A DNA stretch of 47,340 nt from an uncultured Lachnospiraceae bacterium (GTDB taxonomy: Bacteria; Bacillota; Clostridia; Lachnospirales; Lachnospiraceae): NCBI GenBank assembly GCA_945949085.1, contig CAMFDJ010000023.1, forward strand, positions 1 through 47,340, written 5' to 3'. Below the pieces are notes generated by a model that was not told the origin of the DNA, did not search any database, and saw nothing but the letters and a program-made list of their open reading frames with translations. A program made the translations under genes and the position numbers. Each line of letters starts with the position of its first letter. Position 1 is the stretch's first letter. This document shows positions 33,431 to 42,269 of the stretch, one piece after another.

Positions 33431-33496
33431 TACCTTTCCTTAAAAAAATTGTATCATCAGTCCAGTCCGATCACATTGCTCCGTCAACGCCCCGGC

Positions 33497-33745
33497 CTAC
33501 CACTGTGCGGGCTTTTTATGGTCAAAGTTCTTCAGACGCTGTTTCAGATTACGGAGCACTTCCCCATATTGCTGCTTTTCCTTTTCCTTCAATCTGCCAT
33601 CACCGACCGCCTGCTCATACATCTGCTCCAATTTTTTCAGATTAGCCGTTGCATTATCCTTATAGTTATTTTCAAATGCGAGTTGCAGACTCTTTAATAC
33701 CAGATCCATTTCCTTTGCAGCCTGACTTTTTCCAAAACCAAACAT
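33497..33745 (-). CDS. Small charged helical protein, 82 residues
   Basis: No family is recognised. The sequence (MFGFGKSQAAKEMDLVLKSLQLAF...) is almost entirely predicted helix, rich in Lys, Glu, Gln and Leu. The segments AFENNYKDNATANLKKLEQMY and KEKEKQQYGEVLRNLKQRL resemble paired TPR-like or coiled-coil helices. AGGGAG lies about 9 bases before the ATG. It follows the AI-2E family gene by 33 bases on the same strand, so the two are probably co-transcribed. A cytoplasmic accessory role is possible but unproven. Confidence 0.75.
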   Translation of the reverse strand: MFGFGKSQAAKEMDLVLKSLQLAFENNYKDNATANLKKLEQMYEQAVGDGRLKEKEKQQYGEVLRNLKQRLKNFDHKKPAQW

Positions 33746-33778
33746 TTTACCCGCTCCCTTCCGGTCATCCCATAACCA

Positions 33779-35038
33779 TTATACCGATTCCGTTTTATGC
33801 TCGGCCCGGTCTTTACTTTCTGTATCCTGATCGCACAAATTGCAAGCCTCCCTGCATTTTTTGTCATTTTCTGTCAAATAATGCTTACAATATGCACGAT
33901 CCGTTTCATTATACTGGCGAAATGCATTGATGTCCCTGACCAGAATACAAATACTCTCCTGTGCTGTCGAAAATGCGCCCGCCTGATATAAATTAACAGC
34001 TACCAGACCGATCGGCACTGCCACGATCATGCCGCCGACACCCCCCAGCTTCCAACCGATATACAGCAAAAACAAAGTAGGCAGTGTAGGCATACCAAGA
34101 GAATCTCCTACAATATGTGGCTGTATCAGTTGCCGAAGGAGCTGTCCACCGCCCCACAGCACAAGCAAAATAATAGCAGTTTTATAATTGCCGCCAATAA
34201 TTTTTATCACCGCCCACGGAACAAGAATCGTGCCGGTTCCGAAAACAGGCAGCAAATCCAGACAGGCAATACCAAGTGCTACCAGTGCGACATATTTGAT
34301 CCCTGCAATATATAAGCCGATCACAAGCAACAGATACATCCACACTTCAATGCGCAGCTGCGCCATCAGATAACCGCCGAAAGATTTTTTGAAGCTTTTC
34401 TTGATTATGTCCCACTTCTCCTTCATAGATGCCGGAACATATCTGTGCCAAAATTTCTGTGCATTGTCTCGCTCTGCAATAAAAAAGTAAGACGATAGCA
34501 GACACATCACCAGACCCATGATCGCACTCGGCACATTCATGGCAAAATGTCCCACCCATTCTACCGTAGGAGTGCTCAGCTTTGTCATCAGACTGCTGAA
34601 ATATTCTGTCAGCGAGGCGCTGATCTCACCGAGTTCCAATTGAAGGTCAGCCGGAAATCTGTCAAACACCCCCCGAAACGAATCCCCCAACCGGGAAAGG
34701 TCCGATCCCACAGACTGCAGCATGACAGGTATCGTTTGTACAAACCCCACAATCTGTCCTATCAGGAATTGAATCACACCATAAAGCAGCAGTGCCACGA
34801 TTGCTATCACCGAAATGACTGTAAAAGCGCTGCCCGCCTTACGCCTGATCTTTAGCCTTTTCTCCAAAAACTGGACAACCGGGTTGGCCAGTGCGGCAAT
34901 CACAGCCCCAATCACAAAGGGCAGGAAAAATCCAATCAGCTTTGGCAGTATCCAAACAAAAAATATCAGACCAAATCCTACAAGTATTAAATTCAAAAAA
35001 ATCTTCAGATAATGTTTCAGTCCTTCACTCACATCCAT
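33779..35038 (-). CDS. AI-2E family transporter (YtvI-like membrane protein)
   Basis: The 419-residue protein has an N-terminal pair of membrane helices (about 12-55), a third near 68-95, a soluble amphipathic stretch (about 100-155), and a C-terminal bundle with the family signature LGIACLDLLPVFGTGTILVPWAVI and QPHIVGDSLGMPTLPTLFLLYIGWKLGG. The family includes YdgG/TqsA and the sporulation membrane protein YtvI; substrates are poorly defined. The C-terminal tail after about residue 370 is hydrophilic and has a CX10CX3CX2C cluster (CKHYLTENDKKCREACNLC) that I do not associate with the family. GAGGTGT precedes the ATG. The next gene downstream is the 82-residue helical protein. Confidence 0.88.
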   Translation of the reverse strand: MDVSEGLKHYLKIFLNLILVGFGLIFFVWILPKLIGFFLPFVIGAVIAALANPVVQFLEKRLKIRRKAGSAFTVISVIAIVALLLYGVIQFLIGQIVGFVQTIPVMLQSVGSDLSRLGDSFRGVFDRFPADLQLELGEISASLTEYFSSLMTKLSTPTVEWVGHFAMNVPSAIMGLVMCLLSSYFFIAERDNAQKFWHRYVPASMKEKWDIIKKSFKKSFGGYLMAQLRIEVWMYLLLVIGLYIAGIKYVALVALGIACLDLLPVFGTGTILVPWAVIKIIGGNYKTAIILLVLWGGGQLLRQLIQPHIVGDSLGMPTLPTLFLLYIGWKLGGVGGMIVAVPIGLVAVNLYQAGAFSTAQESICILVRDINAFRQYNETDRAYCKHYLTENDKKCREACNLCDQDTESKDRAEHKTESV

Positions 35039-35108
35039 ACACCTCTGTGCTTCCTGTCACATATCATTGTCACATGCCGGCGCCAATATCACTATCCCAT
35101 TGAAATTC

Positions 35109-35720
35109 TTACTCCGGAGTGAACTCACCTTGCAGTCCCAAAACCTTTTCATCTATAAATTGATAAATTTCTTCCCTGCCCTGCTTTGTCTGTGCCGAAT
35201 AGGGAAATACCAAAGTACCCTTTTCTACCTGTAAGGTCTCTTTGATCAGCTTAATCTGCTTTGCCACCTGAGACCGATTGATCTTATCCAGCTTTGTCGC
35301 AATAATGACAGGAGCAAAACCATGCGCCAAAATCCACTCATACATCTGGATATCATTTGCACCAGGCTTATGCCTGATATCAATTAGCAGAAAAACCACC
35401 TGCAGCATCTCGGAGGTCTGCAAATAATTCTCGATCATTTTCCCCCATTTTGCCTTGACTTCTACAGACGCATTCGCATATCCATAGCCGGGCAGATCAA
35501 CAAAATACAGTTCTCCATTCACATTATAATAATTGATTGTCTGTGTCTTTCCCGGCTGCGCTGATGTACGCGCAAGAGATTTTCGGTTCATAAGTCCATT
35601 GATCAGCGATGACTTTCCAACATTACTTTTTCCGGCAAATGCAATCTCCGGTAAATTGTTTTTGGGAAGTGTACTTGTAATCCCACATACAGTCTCTAAT
35701 GCAGCATTTTTAATAACCAT
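35109..35720 (-). CDS. yihA: Ribosome biogenesis GTP-binding protein YsxC/EngB
   Basis: This essential GTPase (YihA/YsxC/EngB) helps assemble the 50S subunit. The 203-residue protein shows G1 AGKSNVGKSS (29-38), a switch region with RTSAQPGKTQTINYY (51-65), G3 DLPGYGYA (75-82), G4 TKLDK and G5-like PYSAQTKQG. It follows lon by 6 bases, with GAGGA upstream of its ATG, and is the last gene of the tig-clpP-clpX-lon-yihA run, an order seen in many Firmicutes. Confidence 0.95.
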   Translation of the reverse strand: MVIKNAALETVCGITSTLPKNNLPEIAFAGKSNVGKSSLINGLMNRKSLARTSAQPGKTQTINYYNVNGELYFVDLPGYGYANASVEVKAKWGKMIENYLQTSEMLQVVFLLIDIRHKPGANDIQMYEWILAHGFAPVIIATKLDKINRSQVAKQIKLIKETLQVEKGTLVFPYSAQTKQGREEIYQFIDEKVLGLQGEFTPE

Positions 35721-35726
35721 CGTTTT

Positions 35727-38120
35727 TTAATCCTCTTCTTTACTGTCAAATCGTTCTTTTCCGTCTGTCTCTGTGACAAAAGCCTCCCGAATCACTTCCC
35801 TCATACAAGATACAGATATAATATTAATTCCACCTTTAATTTCTTCATCAATTTCTGCAAGATCTCTTTCATTCTCCAGTGGAATCAGTACGGTTTTCAT
35901 GCCTGCCAGCTTTGCTGCAAGCAACTTTTCCTTCAACCCACCGATTGGAAGTACTCTTCCGCGCAGTGTCACTTCCCCGGTCATTGCCACATCCGCTCTG
36001 ACTTTCACTTTTGTAACAGCAGATAGGACAGCTGTCGTCATGGTAATCCCCGCACTCGGTCCATCCTTCGGAACAGCGCCCTCCGGAATGTGAATATGGA
36101 GATCATGCTTTTCAAAATAGTCCGGTGCAACCCGGTACTGCTCACTGACAAATCGCACATAAGATACGGCTGTCATTGCAGATTCCTTCATCACATCGCC
36201 AAGCTGTCCCGTCAGTCTGACTTCTCCCTTGCCGGGCATATCATTGACTTCTATCTCCAAAGTCACACCACCGACACTCGTCCATGCCAATCCTCTGACA
36301 ATACCAATCTCTGCTTTATGATTTGCTGTCTCCTCACGATATTTTTCTTTGCCGAGATACAGCTCCAGATTTCTGGCAGAGACTTTCAGTTTGGTTTCCT
36401 TATCCTCTAAGATCTCTCTGGCGGCTTTTCTGCATATTTTTCCGATTTTACGCTCCAAATCACGCACACCGGCTTCTTTTGTATAGCCGCAAATGATTTC
36501 CCGCAAAGCCTTGTCTGTAATTGTAAGCTGTTTCCTGCGGATGCCATGCGACTTCAGCTGTTTCCCTACCAAATGTTCTTTGGCAATGTGCAGCTTCTCG
36601 TTAACCGTATAGCTGGACAGCTCAATAATCTCCATACGATCGCGAAGCGGTCCGTCAATCTGCTGCACATCATTGGCAGTTGCCACAAACACAACATCTG
36701 AAAGATCAATCGGTATTTCAATATAATGATCCTGAAAATGCGCATTTTGTTCACCGTCAAGGACTTCCAGCATGGCAGATGCTGTATCCCCTTTAAAATC
36801 TCTGCTCATTTTATCGATTTCATCCAGCAAAATCAAAGGATTCCGAACACCTGCCTGTTTGATCGCCACTGCAATCCTGCCGGGCATTGCCCCGACATAT
36901 GTCTTGCGGTGTCCGCGAATCTCAGCCTCATCTCTTACACCGCCCAGACAGATTCTCACATATTGTCGGTTCATTGCTTTTGCCATACTCTTGGCAATGG
37001 AAGTCTTTCCCGTTCCGGGAGGACCTGCCAGACAAAGAATCGGTGTGTTTCCCTTTTCGCACAGCTGTCTCACGGCCAGATACTCCAGGATACGCTCTTT
37101 TACCTTATCCATGCCATAATGTTCTTCATTCAGGAGTTTTTCCGCCTGCTTTAGATCTGTATTATCGACAGAGGCTTTATCCCATGGCATTTCCAAAAGT
37201 GTCTCTACATAAGCCCGTTCCACAGCACTTTCCGATGAACTTGCAGACACCTGTTCAAAGCGCCTGATCTCTTTATTAATTTTAGTTTTAACTTCTTCGC
37301 TTGCCTGTAACTCTTTCACGCGCATACGGAATAGGTCCGCATCACTCTCTGTAGAATCCTCTCCAAGTTCTTGCCTGATATATTTCATCTGCTCTCTGAG
37401 CATATAATCCTTTTGATTTTTATCCACCCGTTTCTTAATTTCACTGGCAAGCTCATTACGAATACCTGCAATCTCCATCTCTTCCTGCAGGATGCCTGCC
37501 AAAAGCGAAAATCTGTCTCTTACAGAAAACGTCTCCAGTACACTCTGCTTCTTTTCAAACGATATCGGAAGCTGGACTGTCATCTGATCCAGTAAATCAC
37601 TCAACCGCTCTATTCCGGAAAGATGCTTTACAAATCCCGCTTCTTTCTTCTGCACAGCTGCCGCATAGCCTTGATACATCTGCAGGATCTGACGTTTCAT
37701 GGCTTCGGACTCCTTTGCATCGGGAGATGCATTTGTTTCATCCATATCTCCCTGTATCAGAGAAACCTCTGCCATATAGCACTGCCCGCTCATAAAATGA
37801 ATCAGTCTTCCCCGGCATATGCCCTCTACCAGCACACGAACTAATTTGTTCGGCATCTTGATCACCTGTTTGATCTTGGCATATGTGCCAACCTGATACA
37901 ATCCTTCCAATTCAGGTTCACTTTTCTGTGCATCTCTCTGTGCCACCAAAAAAAGTTCCTGTTCCATTGAAATCGCCTTTTCCAAAGAAGCGATTGACTT
38001 CTTGCGACTCAAATCGAAATGTACAATAGAATTCGGCATGACACACATATCGCGCAGTGGTATTACAGGTGTTATTTTTTCAAATGATAAATCATCCATA
38101 CGCTTTTCTTCTTCACTCAT
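35727..38120 (-). CDS. lon: ATP-dependent protease Lon
   Basis: Lon degrades damaged and regulatory proteins in the cytoplasm. The 797-residue product has an N-terminal LON substrate-binding domain (VIPLRDMCVMPNSIVHFD), a helical linker, an AAA+ module with Walker A GPPGTGKT (about 361-368) and Walker B PLILLDEIDKM, and a C-terminal protease domain. Its dyad is Ser in PKDGPSAG (about 686) and Lys in LPIGGLKEK (about 729). It is the LonA type without membrane segments. GGATGGAAG lies before the ATG. A TATACT hexamer at 38161-38166 (minus) may be its -10. A terminator after clpX suggests lon-yihA is a separate unit. Confidence 0.97.
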   Translation of the reverse strand: MSEEEKRMDDLSFEKITPVIPLRDMCVMPNSIVHFDLSRKKSIASLEKAISMEQELFLVAQRDAQKSEPELEGLYQVGTYAKIKQVIKMPNKLVRVLVEGICRGRLIHFMSGQCYMAEVSLIQGDMDETNASPDAKESEAMKRQILQMYQGYAAAVQKKEAGFVKHLSGIERLSDLLDQMTVQLPISFEKKQSVLETFSVRDRFSLLAGILQEEMEIAGIRNELASEIKKRVDKNQKDYMLREQMKYIRQELGEDSTESDADLFRMRVKELQASEEVKTKINKEIRRFEQVSASSSESAVERAYVETLLEMPWDKASVDNTDLKQAEKLLNEEHYGMDKVKERILEYLAVRQLCEKGNTPILCLAGPPGTGKTSIAKSMAKAMNRQYVRICLGGVRDEAEIRGHRKTYVGAMPGRIAVAIKQAGVRNPLILLDEIDKMSRDFKGDTASAMLEVLDGEQNAHFQDHYIEIPIDLSDVVFVATANDVQQIDGPLRDRMEIIELSSYTVNEKLHIAKEHLVGKQLKSHGIRRKQLTITDKALREIICGYTKEAGVRDLERKIGKICRKAAREILEDKETKLKVSARNLELYLGKEKYREETANHKAEIGIVRGLAWTSVGGVTLEIEVNDMPGKGEVRLTGQLGDVMKESAMTAVSYVRFVSEQYRVAPDYFEKHDLHIHIPEGAVPKDGPSAGITMTTAVLSAVTKVKVRADVAMTGEVTLRGRVLPIGGLKEKLLAAKLAGMKTVLIPLENERDLAEIDEEIKGGINIISVSCMREVIREAFVTETDGKERFDSKEED

Positions 38121-38262
38121 ATTGCTTCCATCCTTTATACTTTACCTATGTACTATTTTTAGTATACTTTACTTTTCGTTTTTAAAAAAGACCTATCACA
38201 CATTCTTAATACTTTATTTAGCATCAGATGCCTTCCTGTTATCGTCCGAACGCTCGGGAAAG

Positions 38263-38290
38263 AAAAAACGTCACCAAAGGCAACGTTTTT
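38263..38290 (-). terminator. Intrinsic terminator after clpX
   Basis: On the minus strand AAAAACGTTGCC pairs with GGTGACGTTTTT around TTT (two G-U pairs) and continues into T6. It lies 26 bases beyond the clpX stop. It separates clpX from lon. Confidence 0.8.
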
Positions 38291-38315
38291 CCTGTTTTTT
38301 CTCTATTTTTTTGTT

Positions 38316-39560
38316 TTATGCTTCCTGTCTTCGTTCTACTACAGGATCTGTTCCGTTGAGTACAACTTCTTTTGTGATGATACATTTCTCAATCGTATCA
38401 TCAGACGGAATCTGGTACATGACGTCCATCATGATCTTCTCCAAAATGGTACGAAGACCTCTGGCACCGGTCTTCTGCTCCATTGCCTTCTTTGCAATTG
38501 CGCCAATCGCATCCGGTTCAAAAATAAGCTCCACATCATCCATTGCAAAGAGTTTTTTGTACTGTTTCACAAGTGCACTCCTTGGCTCTGTCAGAATACG
38601 CTTTAGCGCTTCCTCATCCATACCATCCAGCGATACTGTAATCGGCACACGACCCACAAACTCGGGAATCAACCCAAATTTCACAAGATCCTGCGGTGTC
38701 ACTTCCTTGAACACTTCACCAATATCGCGTGTTATGTTTTCACTGATCTCTGCATTAAACCCAATTGACTTGCGATCCAGCCTGTTCTCCACAATCTTTT
38801 CCAGTCCGTCAAATGCACCGGAACAGATAAACAGAATATTGCTGGTGTCAATCTGTATGAGCTCCTGATGCGGATGCTTTCTGCCTCCCTGCGGAGGAAC
38901 AGATGCAACAGTACCTTCAATGATCTTCAACAGCGCCTGCTGCACACCCTCACCGGAAACATCTCTGGTAATGGATACGTTCTCACTCTTTTTTGTAATC
39001 TTATCAATCTCATCAATATAAATGATGCCATATTCTGCCTTTTCCACATCATAATCAGCTGCCTGAATCAGTTTGAGCAGGATGTTTTCCACATCCTCTC
39101 CTACATATCCGGCTTCTGTTAATGTCGTTGCATCGGCAATTGCAAATGGAACATTGATGATTTTTGCCAGGGTCTGTGCAAGAAATGTCTTACCGCTTCC
39201 TGTCGGTCCTATCATAATGATATTACTCTTCTGCAGCTCAACATCGTCCAGATCACGCTCTGCCGTCACACGTTTGTAATGATTATACACTGCGACTGAC
39301 AGCACCTTTTTGGCCATTTCCTGCCCAATTACATACTCATCTAAAAATTGCTTGATTTCTGCCGGTTTTAAAAGATTAATCTCCATGCCGGCTTCCAGTT
39401 CAATGTCGTCCTCTTCCTCTTCGATGATCTGTGTACAAATATCCACACACTCATCACAAATATAAACGCCTGTAGGTCCGGCTATCATTTTGCGCACCTG
39501 ATCCTGCGTCTTATTGCAAAAGGAACAACGAACTCTCACTTCAGGATTTTTTCCTGCCAT
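38316..39560 (-). CDS. clpX: ATP-dependent Clp protease ATP-binding subunit ClpX
   Basis: ClpX unfolds substrates and feeds them to ClpP. The 414-residue protein begins with the C4 zinc-binding domain (Cys12, Cys15, Cys35, Cys38; [19 protein letters not shown]). An AAA+ core follows with Walker A GPTGSGKT (about 118-125), Walker [11 protein letters not shown], the pore loop [10 protein letters not shown], the IGF-type ClpP loop region (KSIGFNAE) and [20 protein letters not shown]. Length and motifs are normal. AGGAG lies 7 bases upstream of the ATG. It follows clpP by 13 bases. Confidence 0.97.
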   Translation of the reverse strand: MAGKNPEVRVRCSFCNKTQDQVRKMIAGPTGVYICDECVDICTQIIEEEEDDIELEAGMEINLLKPAEIKQFLDEYVIGQEMAKKVLSVAVYNHYKRVTAERDLDDVELQKSNIIMIGPTGSGKTFLAQTLAKIINVPFAIADATTLTEAGYVGEDVENILLKLIQAADYDVEKAEYGIIYIDEIDKITKKSENVSITRDVSGEGVQQALLKIIEGTVASVPPQGGRKHPHQELIQIDTSNILFICSGAFDGLEKIVENRLDRKSIGFNAEISENITRDIGEVFKEVTPQDLVKFGLIPEFVGRVPITVSLDGMDEEALKRILTEPRSALVKQYKKLFAMDDVELIFEPDAIGAIAKKAMEQKTGARGLRTILEKIMMDVMYQIPSDDTIEKCIITKEVVLNGTDPVVERRQEA

Positions 39561-39573
39561 TGTTCAACTCCTA

Positions 39574-40164
39574 CTATTTTATTTCACGATCTGTGATCAC
39601 TTTATCGATCAATCCGTACTCCATTGCTTCCTGTGCAGTTTTCCAATTATCTCTTTCGGTGTCTGCTGCAATGACTTCATAATCCTGTCCTGTATTTTCA
39701 GCAAGGATCTGATTCAGTTTCTGTTTTGTCTGCAAAATATGCTTTGCCGCGATTTCAATCTCCGTAGCCTGTCCCTGTGCTCCGCCCAGCGGCTGGTGAA
39801 TCATAATCTCAGCATTGGGAAGTGCCATACGTTTTCCCTTTGCTCCTCCTGCAAGCAAAAATGCACCCATGCTCGCAGCCATGCCAATACAGATCGTAGA
39901 CACGTCACATTTGATATACTGCATGGTATCATAGATTGCCATTCCTGCCGTCACAGAACCTCCCGGGCTGTTGATATAAAGCTGAATATCCTTCTCCGGA
40001 TCCTCTGCCTCCAAAAAAAGCAACTGTGCAACAGTCAGACTCGCAGTTGTCTCATTCACTTCCTCCCCCAGAAAGATGATTCTCTCTTTTAAAAGTCTTG
40101 AATAAATATCATAGGAACGCTCTCCACGACTTGTTTGTTCAATGACATAAGGTACTAAACTCAT
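39574..40164 (-). CDS. clpP: ATP-dependent Clp protease proteolytic subunit ClpP
   Basis: The 196-residue serine protease forms the double heptameric barrel used by ClpX and ClpC. The catalytic triad is Ser98 (GMAASMGA), His123 (MIHQP) and Asp172 (TERDN). The N-terminal loop [25 protein letters not shown] is canonical. An in-frame ATG eight codons upstream would translate its own AAGGAGG site, so the ATG at 40164, 7 bases after that site, is chosen. It lies between tig and clpX, the usual order. Confidence 0.97.
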   Translation of the reverse strand: MSLVPYVIEQTSRGERSYDIYSRLLKERIIFLGEEVNETTASLTVAQLLFLEAEDPEKDIQLYINSPGGSVTAGMAIYDTMQYIKCDVSTICIGMAASMGAFLLAGGAKGKRMALPNAEIMIHQPLGGAQGQATEIEIAAKHILQTKQKLNQILAENTGQDYEVIAADTERDNWKTAQEAMEYGLIDKVITDREIK

Positions 40165-40198
40165 GATATGTCCTCCTTTTTCTTCCAAATGATTACCA

Positions 40199-40230
40199 AA
40201 TCGTCAGAAGCTTATACGCTCCTGACGATT
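40199..40230 (-). other. Hairpin between tig and clpP
   Basis: AATCGTCAG pairs with CTGACGATT, extended by an inner GAGC/GCTT helix, in the 131-base gap. It has no U tract on the minus strand, so it is more likely a processing or attenuation structure than a full terminator. Confidence 0.55.
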
Positions 40231-40295
40231 CTTTATCATGATAACTCTTATAATGATGCGATACAAGCAACTGCCGGTTGAAACAATACTGATTT

Positions 40296-41585
40296 TTATT
40301 TGCTTTCTTTTGCATTGTCTCTGACAAATTCAGCAGCTTTTGTCACAGCCAGATCTTTCATGATCTCTGTCTTACCAGCTTCACCGATCATCTCTTTTGC
40401 CTTGTCAACTTCCATCTGATACATTTCTGCAATACGGGCGATCTCTTTGTCAAAATCTTCCTCTGTCGCTTCAATCTTTTCTGCTTCCACAACAGCCTCA
40501 AGTACAAGTCTTGACTTGATGCGGAACTCTGCCTGCGGTTTGATCTGTTCCATCATCTGGTCAGCAGATGCACCTGTCAGCTGGAGATACTGTTCAAAAG
40601 AAATGCCCTGACTCTGGATTCTCTGCGCAAACTCATCTACCATCTGTCTCTGGGTAGTTGTCACCATTGCCTCAGGAATATCCATCTTTGCATCCTCGAT
40701 TACAGCTTCGATTGCAGCGCGTTCCTTCTGATCCTTGGCATGCTTCTCTTTTGTCTCTGTCAGTTCCTTTTTGACGCTATCCTTATATTCTGCAACTGTC
40801 TCAAACTCTGAAACCTCTGAAGCGAATTCGTCATCAAGCTCAGGAAGCTCAGAGGCCTTAATACCTTTGATTGTTACTTTAAATAAAGCAGGCTTTCCGG
40901 CGAGTTCTTCTGCCTGATAATTCTCAGGGAATGTCACATTCACATCTACCGCATCACCGATATTTTTACCGATCAGCTGTTCTTCAAATGTATCAATAAA
41001 GGAATGAGAACCGATTACCAGATCATAATCCTCTCCCTTTCCGCCTTCGAATGCTACACCGTCTACAAATCCTTCAAAGTCGATTGTTGCTGTGTCACCG
41101 TCTGCAACAGCTCTGTCCTCTACTGTAATTTCACGTGCATTGTTCTTTCTCTCGCGGTCGATGGCTTCCATCACCTCTTCCTCAGTGACTTCCGTATCGA
41201 TTTTCTCAATCTTCACACCTTTATATTTGCCAAGCTCAACTACCGGCTTTAATGCAACTTCTGCTGTAAAGATAAATGCCTGATCCGGCTCAAGCTGAAC
41301 CACATCAATTGTTGGCGCAGAGACAATTTCCTCTTCACATTCTTCCAAAGCCTTCTCATATGCCCCCGGAATCACGGAATTGGCTGCATCCTCCAAAAAG
41401 ATTCCCTTTCCATACATCTTCTCAACCATAGCACGCGGCACCTTCCCCTTACGAAAACCGGGGATGCTGATCTGCTTTTTCTGTTTCTGATAAGCGGCAT
41501 CAATTGCTTTTTCCATATCGGAAACAGGTACTTCGATTGTAAGCTTAGCCATATTGTGCTCTAATTTTTCAATCTGTAAACTCAT
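40296..41585 (-). CDS. tig: Trigger factor
   Basis: Trigger factor is the ribosome-associated chaperone and peptidyl-prolyl isomerase that meets nascent chains. The 429-residue protein has the ribosome-binding domain (1-115) with the signature GFRKGKVPRAMVEKMYG, an FKBP-type PPIase domain (about 150-245; VADGDTATIDFEGFVDGVAFEGGKGEDYDLVIGS) and a C-terminal helical substrate cradle ending in KAAEFVRDNAKESK. AAAGGAGG precedes the ATG and a promoter with an extended -10 lies about 60 bases upstream. It leads the tig-clpP-clpX cluster. Confidence 0.97.
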   Translation of the reverse strand: MSLQIEKLEHNMAKLTIEVPVSDMEKAIDAAYQKQKKQISIPGFRKGKVPRAMVEKMYGKGIFLEDAANSVIPGAYEKALEECEEEIVSAPTIDVVQLEPDQAFIFTAEVALKPVVELGKYKGVKIEKIDTEVTEEEVMEAIDRERKNNAREITVEDRAVADGDTATIDFEGFVDGVAFEGGKGEDYDLVIGSHSFIDTFEEQLIGKNIGDAVDVNVTFPENYQAEELAGKPALFKVTIKGIKASELPELDDEFASEVSEFETVAEYKDSVKKELTETKEKHAKDQKERAAIEAVIEDAKMDIPEAMVTTTQRQMVDEFAQRIQSQGISFEQYLQLTGASADQMMEQIKPQAEFRIKSRLVLEAVVEAEKIEATEEDFDKEIARIAEMYQMEVDKAKEMIGEAGKTEIMKDLAVTKAAEFVRDNAKESK

Positions 41586-41647
41586 TTTAAACTTTCCTCC
41601 TTTATCGTGAAATATGCATATTTGCCCATACTCACAGTCATTTTGAA

Positions 41648-41656
41648 ATTATAGCA
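41648..41656 (-). promoter_or_regulatory. Extended -10 promoter of tig
   Basis: On the minus strand TGC-TATAAT: a perfect -10 (41648-41653) with the TG extension. The position 17 bases upstream lacks a clear -35 hexamer, as is usual for extended -10 promoters. Initiation is near 41641. Confidence 0.6.
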
Positions 41657-41765
41657 CAAATATTTTGCAAATACTAGCTTTTTTTATTGCATTCCGGCGC
41701 TTTTCACTTTATTTTTTCACGGTTTTTACAGTTTTTTCGGAATCTGAAATGCTTACAGAACTTTC

Positions 41766-41866
41766 CATTATATTATTAAGCACTGCGGAAATAATAACAT
41801 CAAGATAAGAAACGAAAAAAACACAAGTCCGATTTCAGGATAAGTGGCTTCGCTTCTTATCTTGAA
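41766..41866 (+). promoter_or_regulatory. Leader of the spore protein gene: possible sigma-G -10 and alternative hairpins
   Basis: CATTATA (41766-41772) fits a sigma-G -10, though no good -35 is present at the expected distance. Downstream, TTCTTATCTTGA (41854-41865) can pair perfectly with TCAAGATAAGAA (41800-41811), or, extended to CTTATCTTGAAACC, with GATTTCAGGATAAG (41831-41844) at 13 of 14 positions. The two pairings exclude each other. Function is unknown. Confidence 0.4.
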
Positions 41867-41922
41867 ACCGGCAGATGATTCATTCTGAATATTTGTCAAC
41901 AAATCAAATGGAGGTGAAAACA

Positions 41923-42123
41923 ATGAGCAATTCAAAGACTAACCAGATGGAAGTTCCTGAAGCTAAGGCAGCAATGGATCGTTTCAAAACAGAGGTTGCA
42001 TCTGAAATCGGTGTAAACTTAAAAGAGGGTTATAACGGTGATCTGACTTCTAAGGAAGCAGGTTCTATCGGCGGCGAAATGGTTCGTAGAATGGTAAAGA
42101 GCTACGAGCAGAATCTGAAATAG
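41923..42123 (+). CDS. Alpha/beta-type small acid-soluble spore protein
   Basis: The 66-residue protein binds and protects DNA in the dormant spore and is degraded by GPR protease at germination. The family signature is clear: VPEAKAAMDRFKTEVASEIGVNL with the GPR cleavage region at SEIGV, then GDLTSKEAGSIGGEMVRRMVKSYEQNL. GGAGGTG lies 6 bases before the chosen ATG; a longer frame from 41875 would run through the ribosome binding site. It is a plus-strand single gene between tig and the DUF975 gene. Its presence shows that the organism can sporulate or descends from a spore former. Confidence 0.95.
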   Translation: MSNSKTNQMEVPEAKAAMDRFKTEVASEIGVNLKEGYNGDLTSKEAGSIGGEMVRRMVKSYEQNLK

Positions 42124-42138
42124 CCGGATGACAGGCAA

Positions 42139-42171
42139 AAAGAAGGGGCAGCACTCAGCTGTCCCTTCTTT
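42139..42171 (+). terminator. Bidirectional terminator between the spore protein and DUF975 genes
   Basis: AAAGAAGGGGCAGC pairs with GCTGTCCCTTCTTT (one G-T pair) around ACTCA. On the minus strand it continues into T5, on the plus strand into TTTCC. It serves two convergent genes. Confidence 0.8.
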
Positions 42172-42269
42172 CCTATACATTTTTCCGTCATATCACATCA
42201 AAATAACTTCCCCGTTCCAATACATATTTCTGTCCAAACTTGTTTTTCGCGAGTTTTGAAACGCTGTGC

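Noticed and set aside
38250..38262. Further copy of the structured repeat (ACGCTCGGG before the clpX terminator)
   Set aside because: Only nine bases match; no arm or core hairpin is present.
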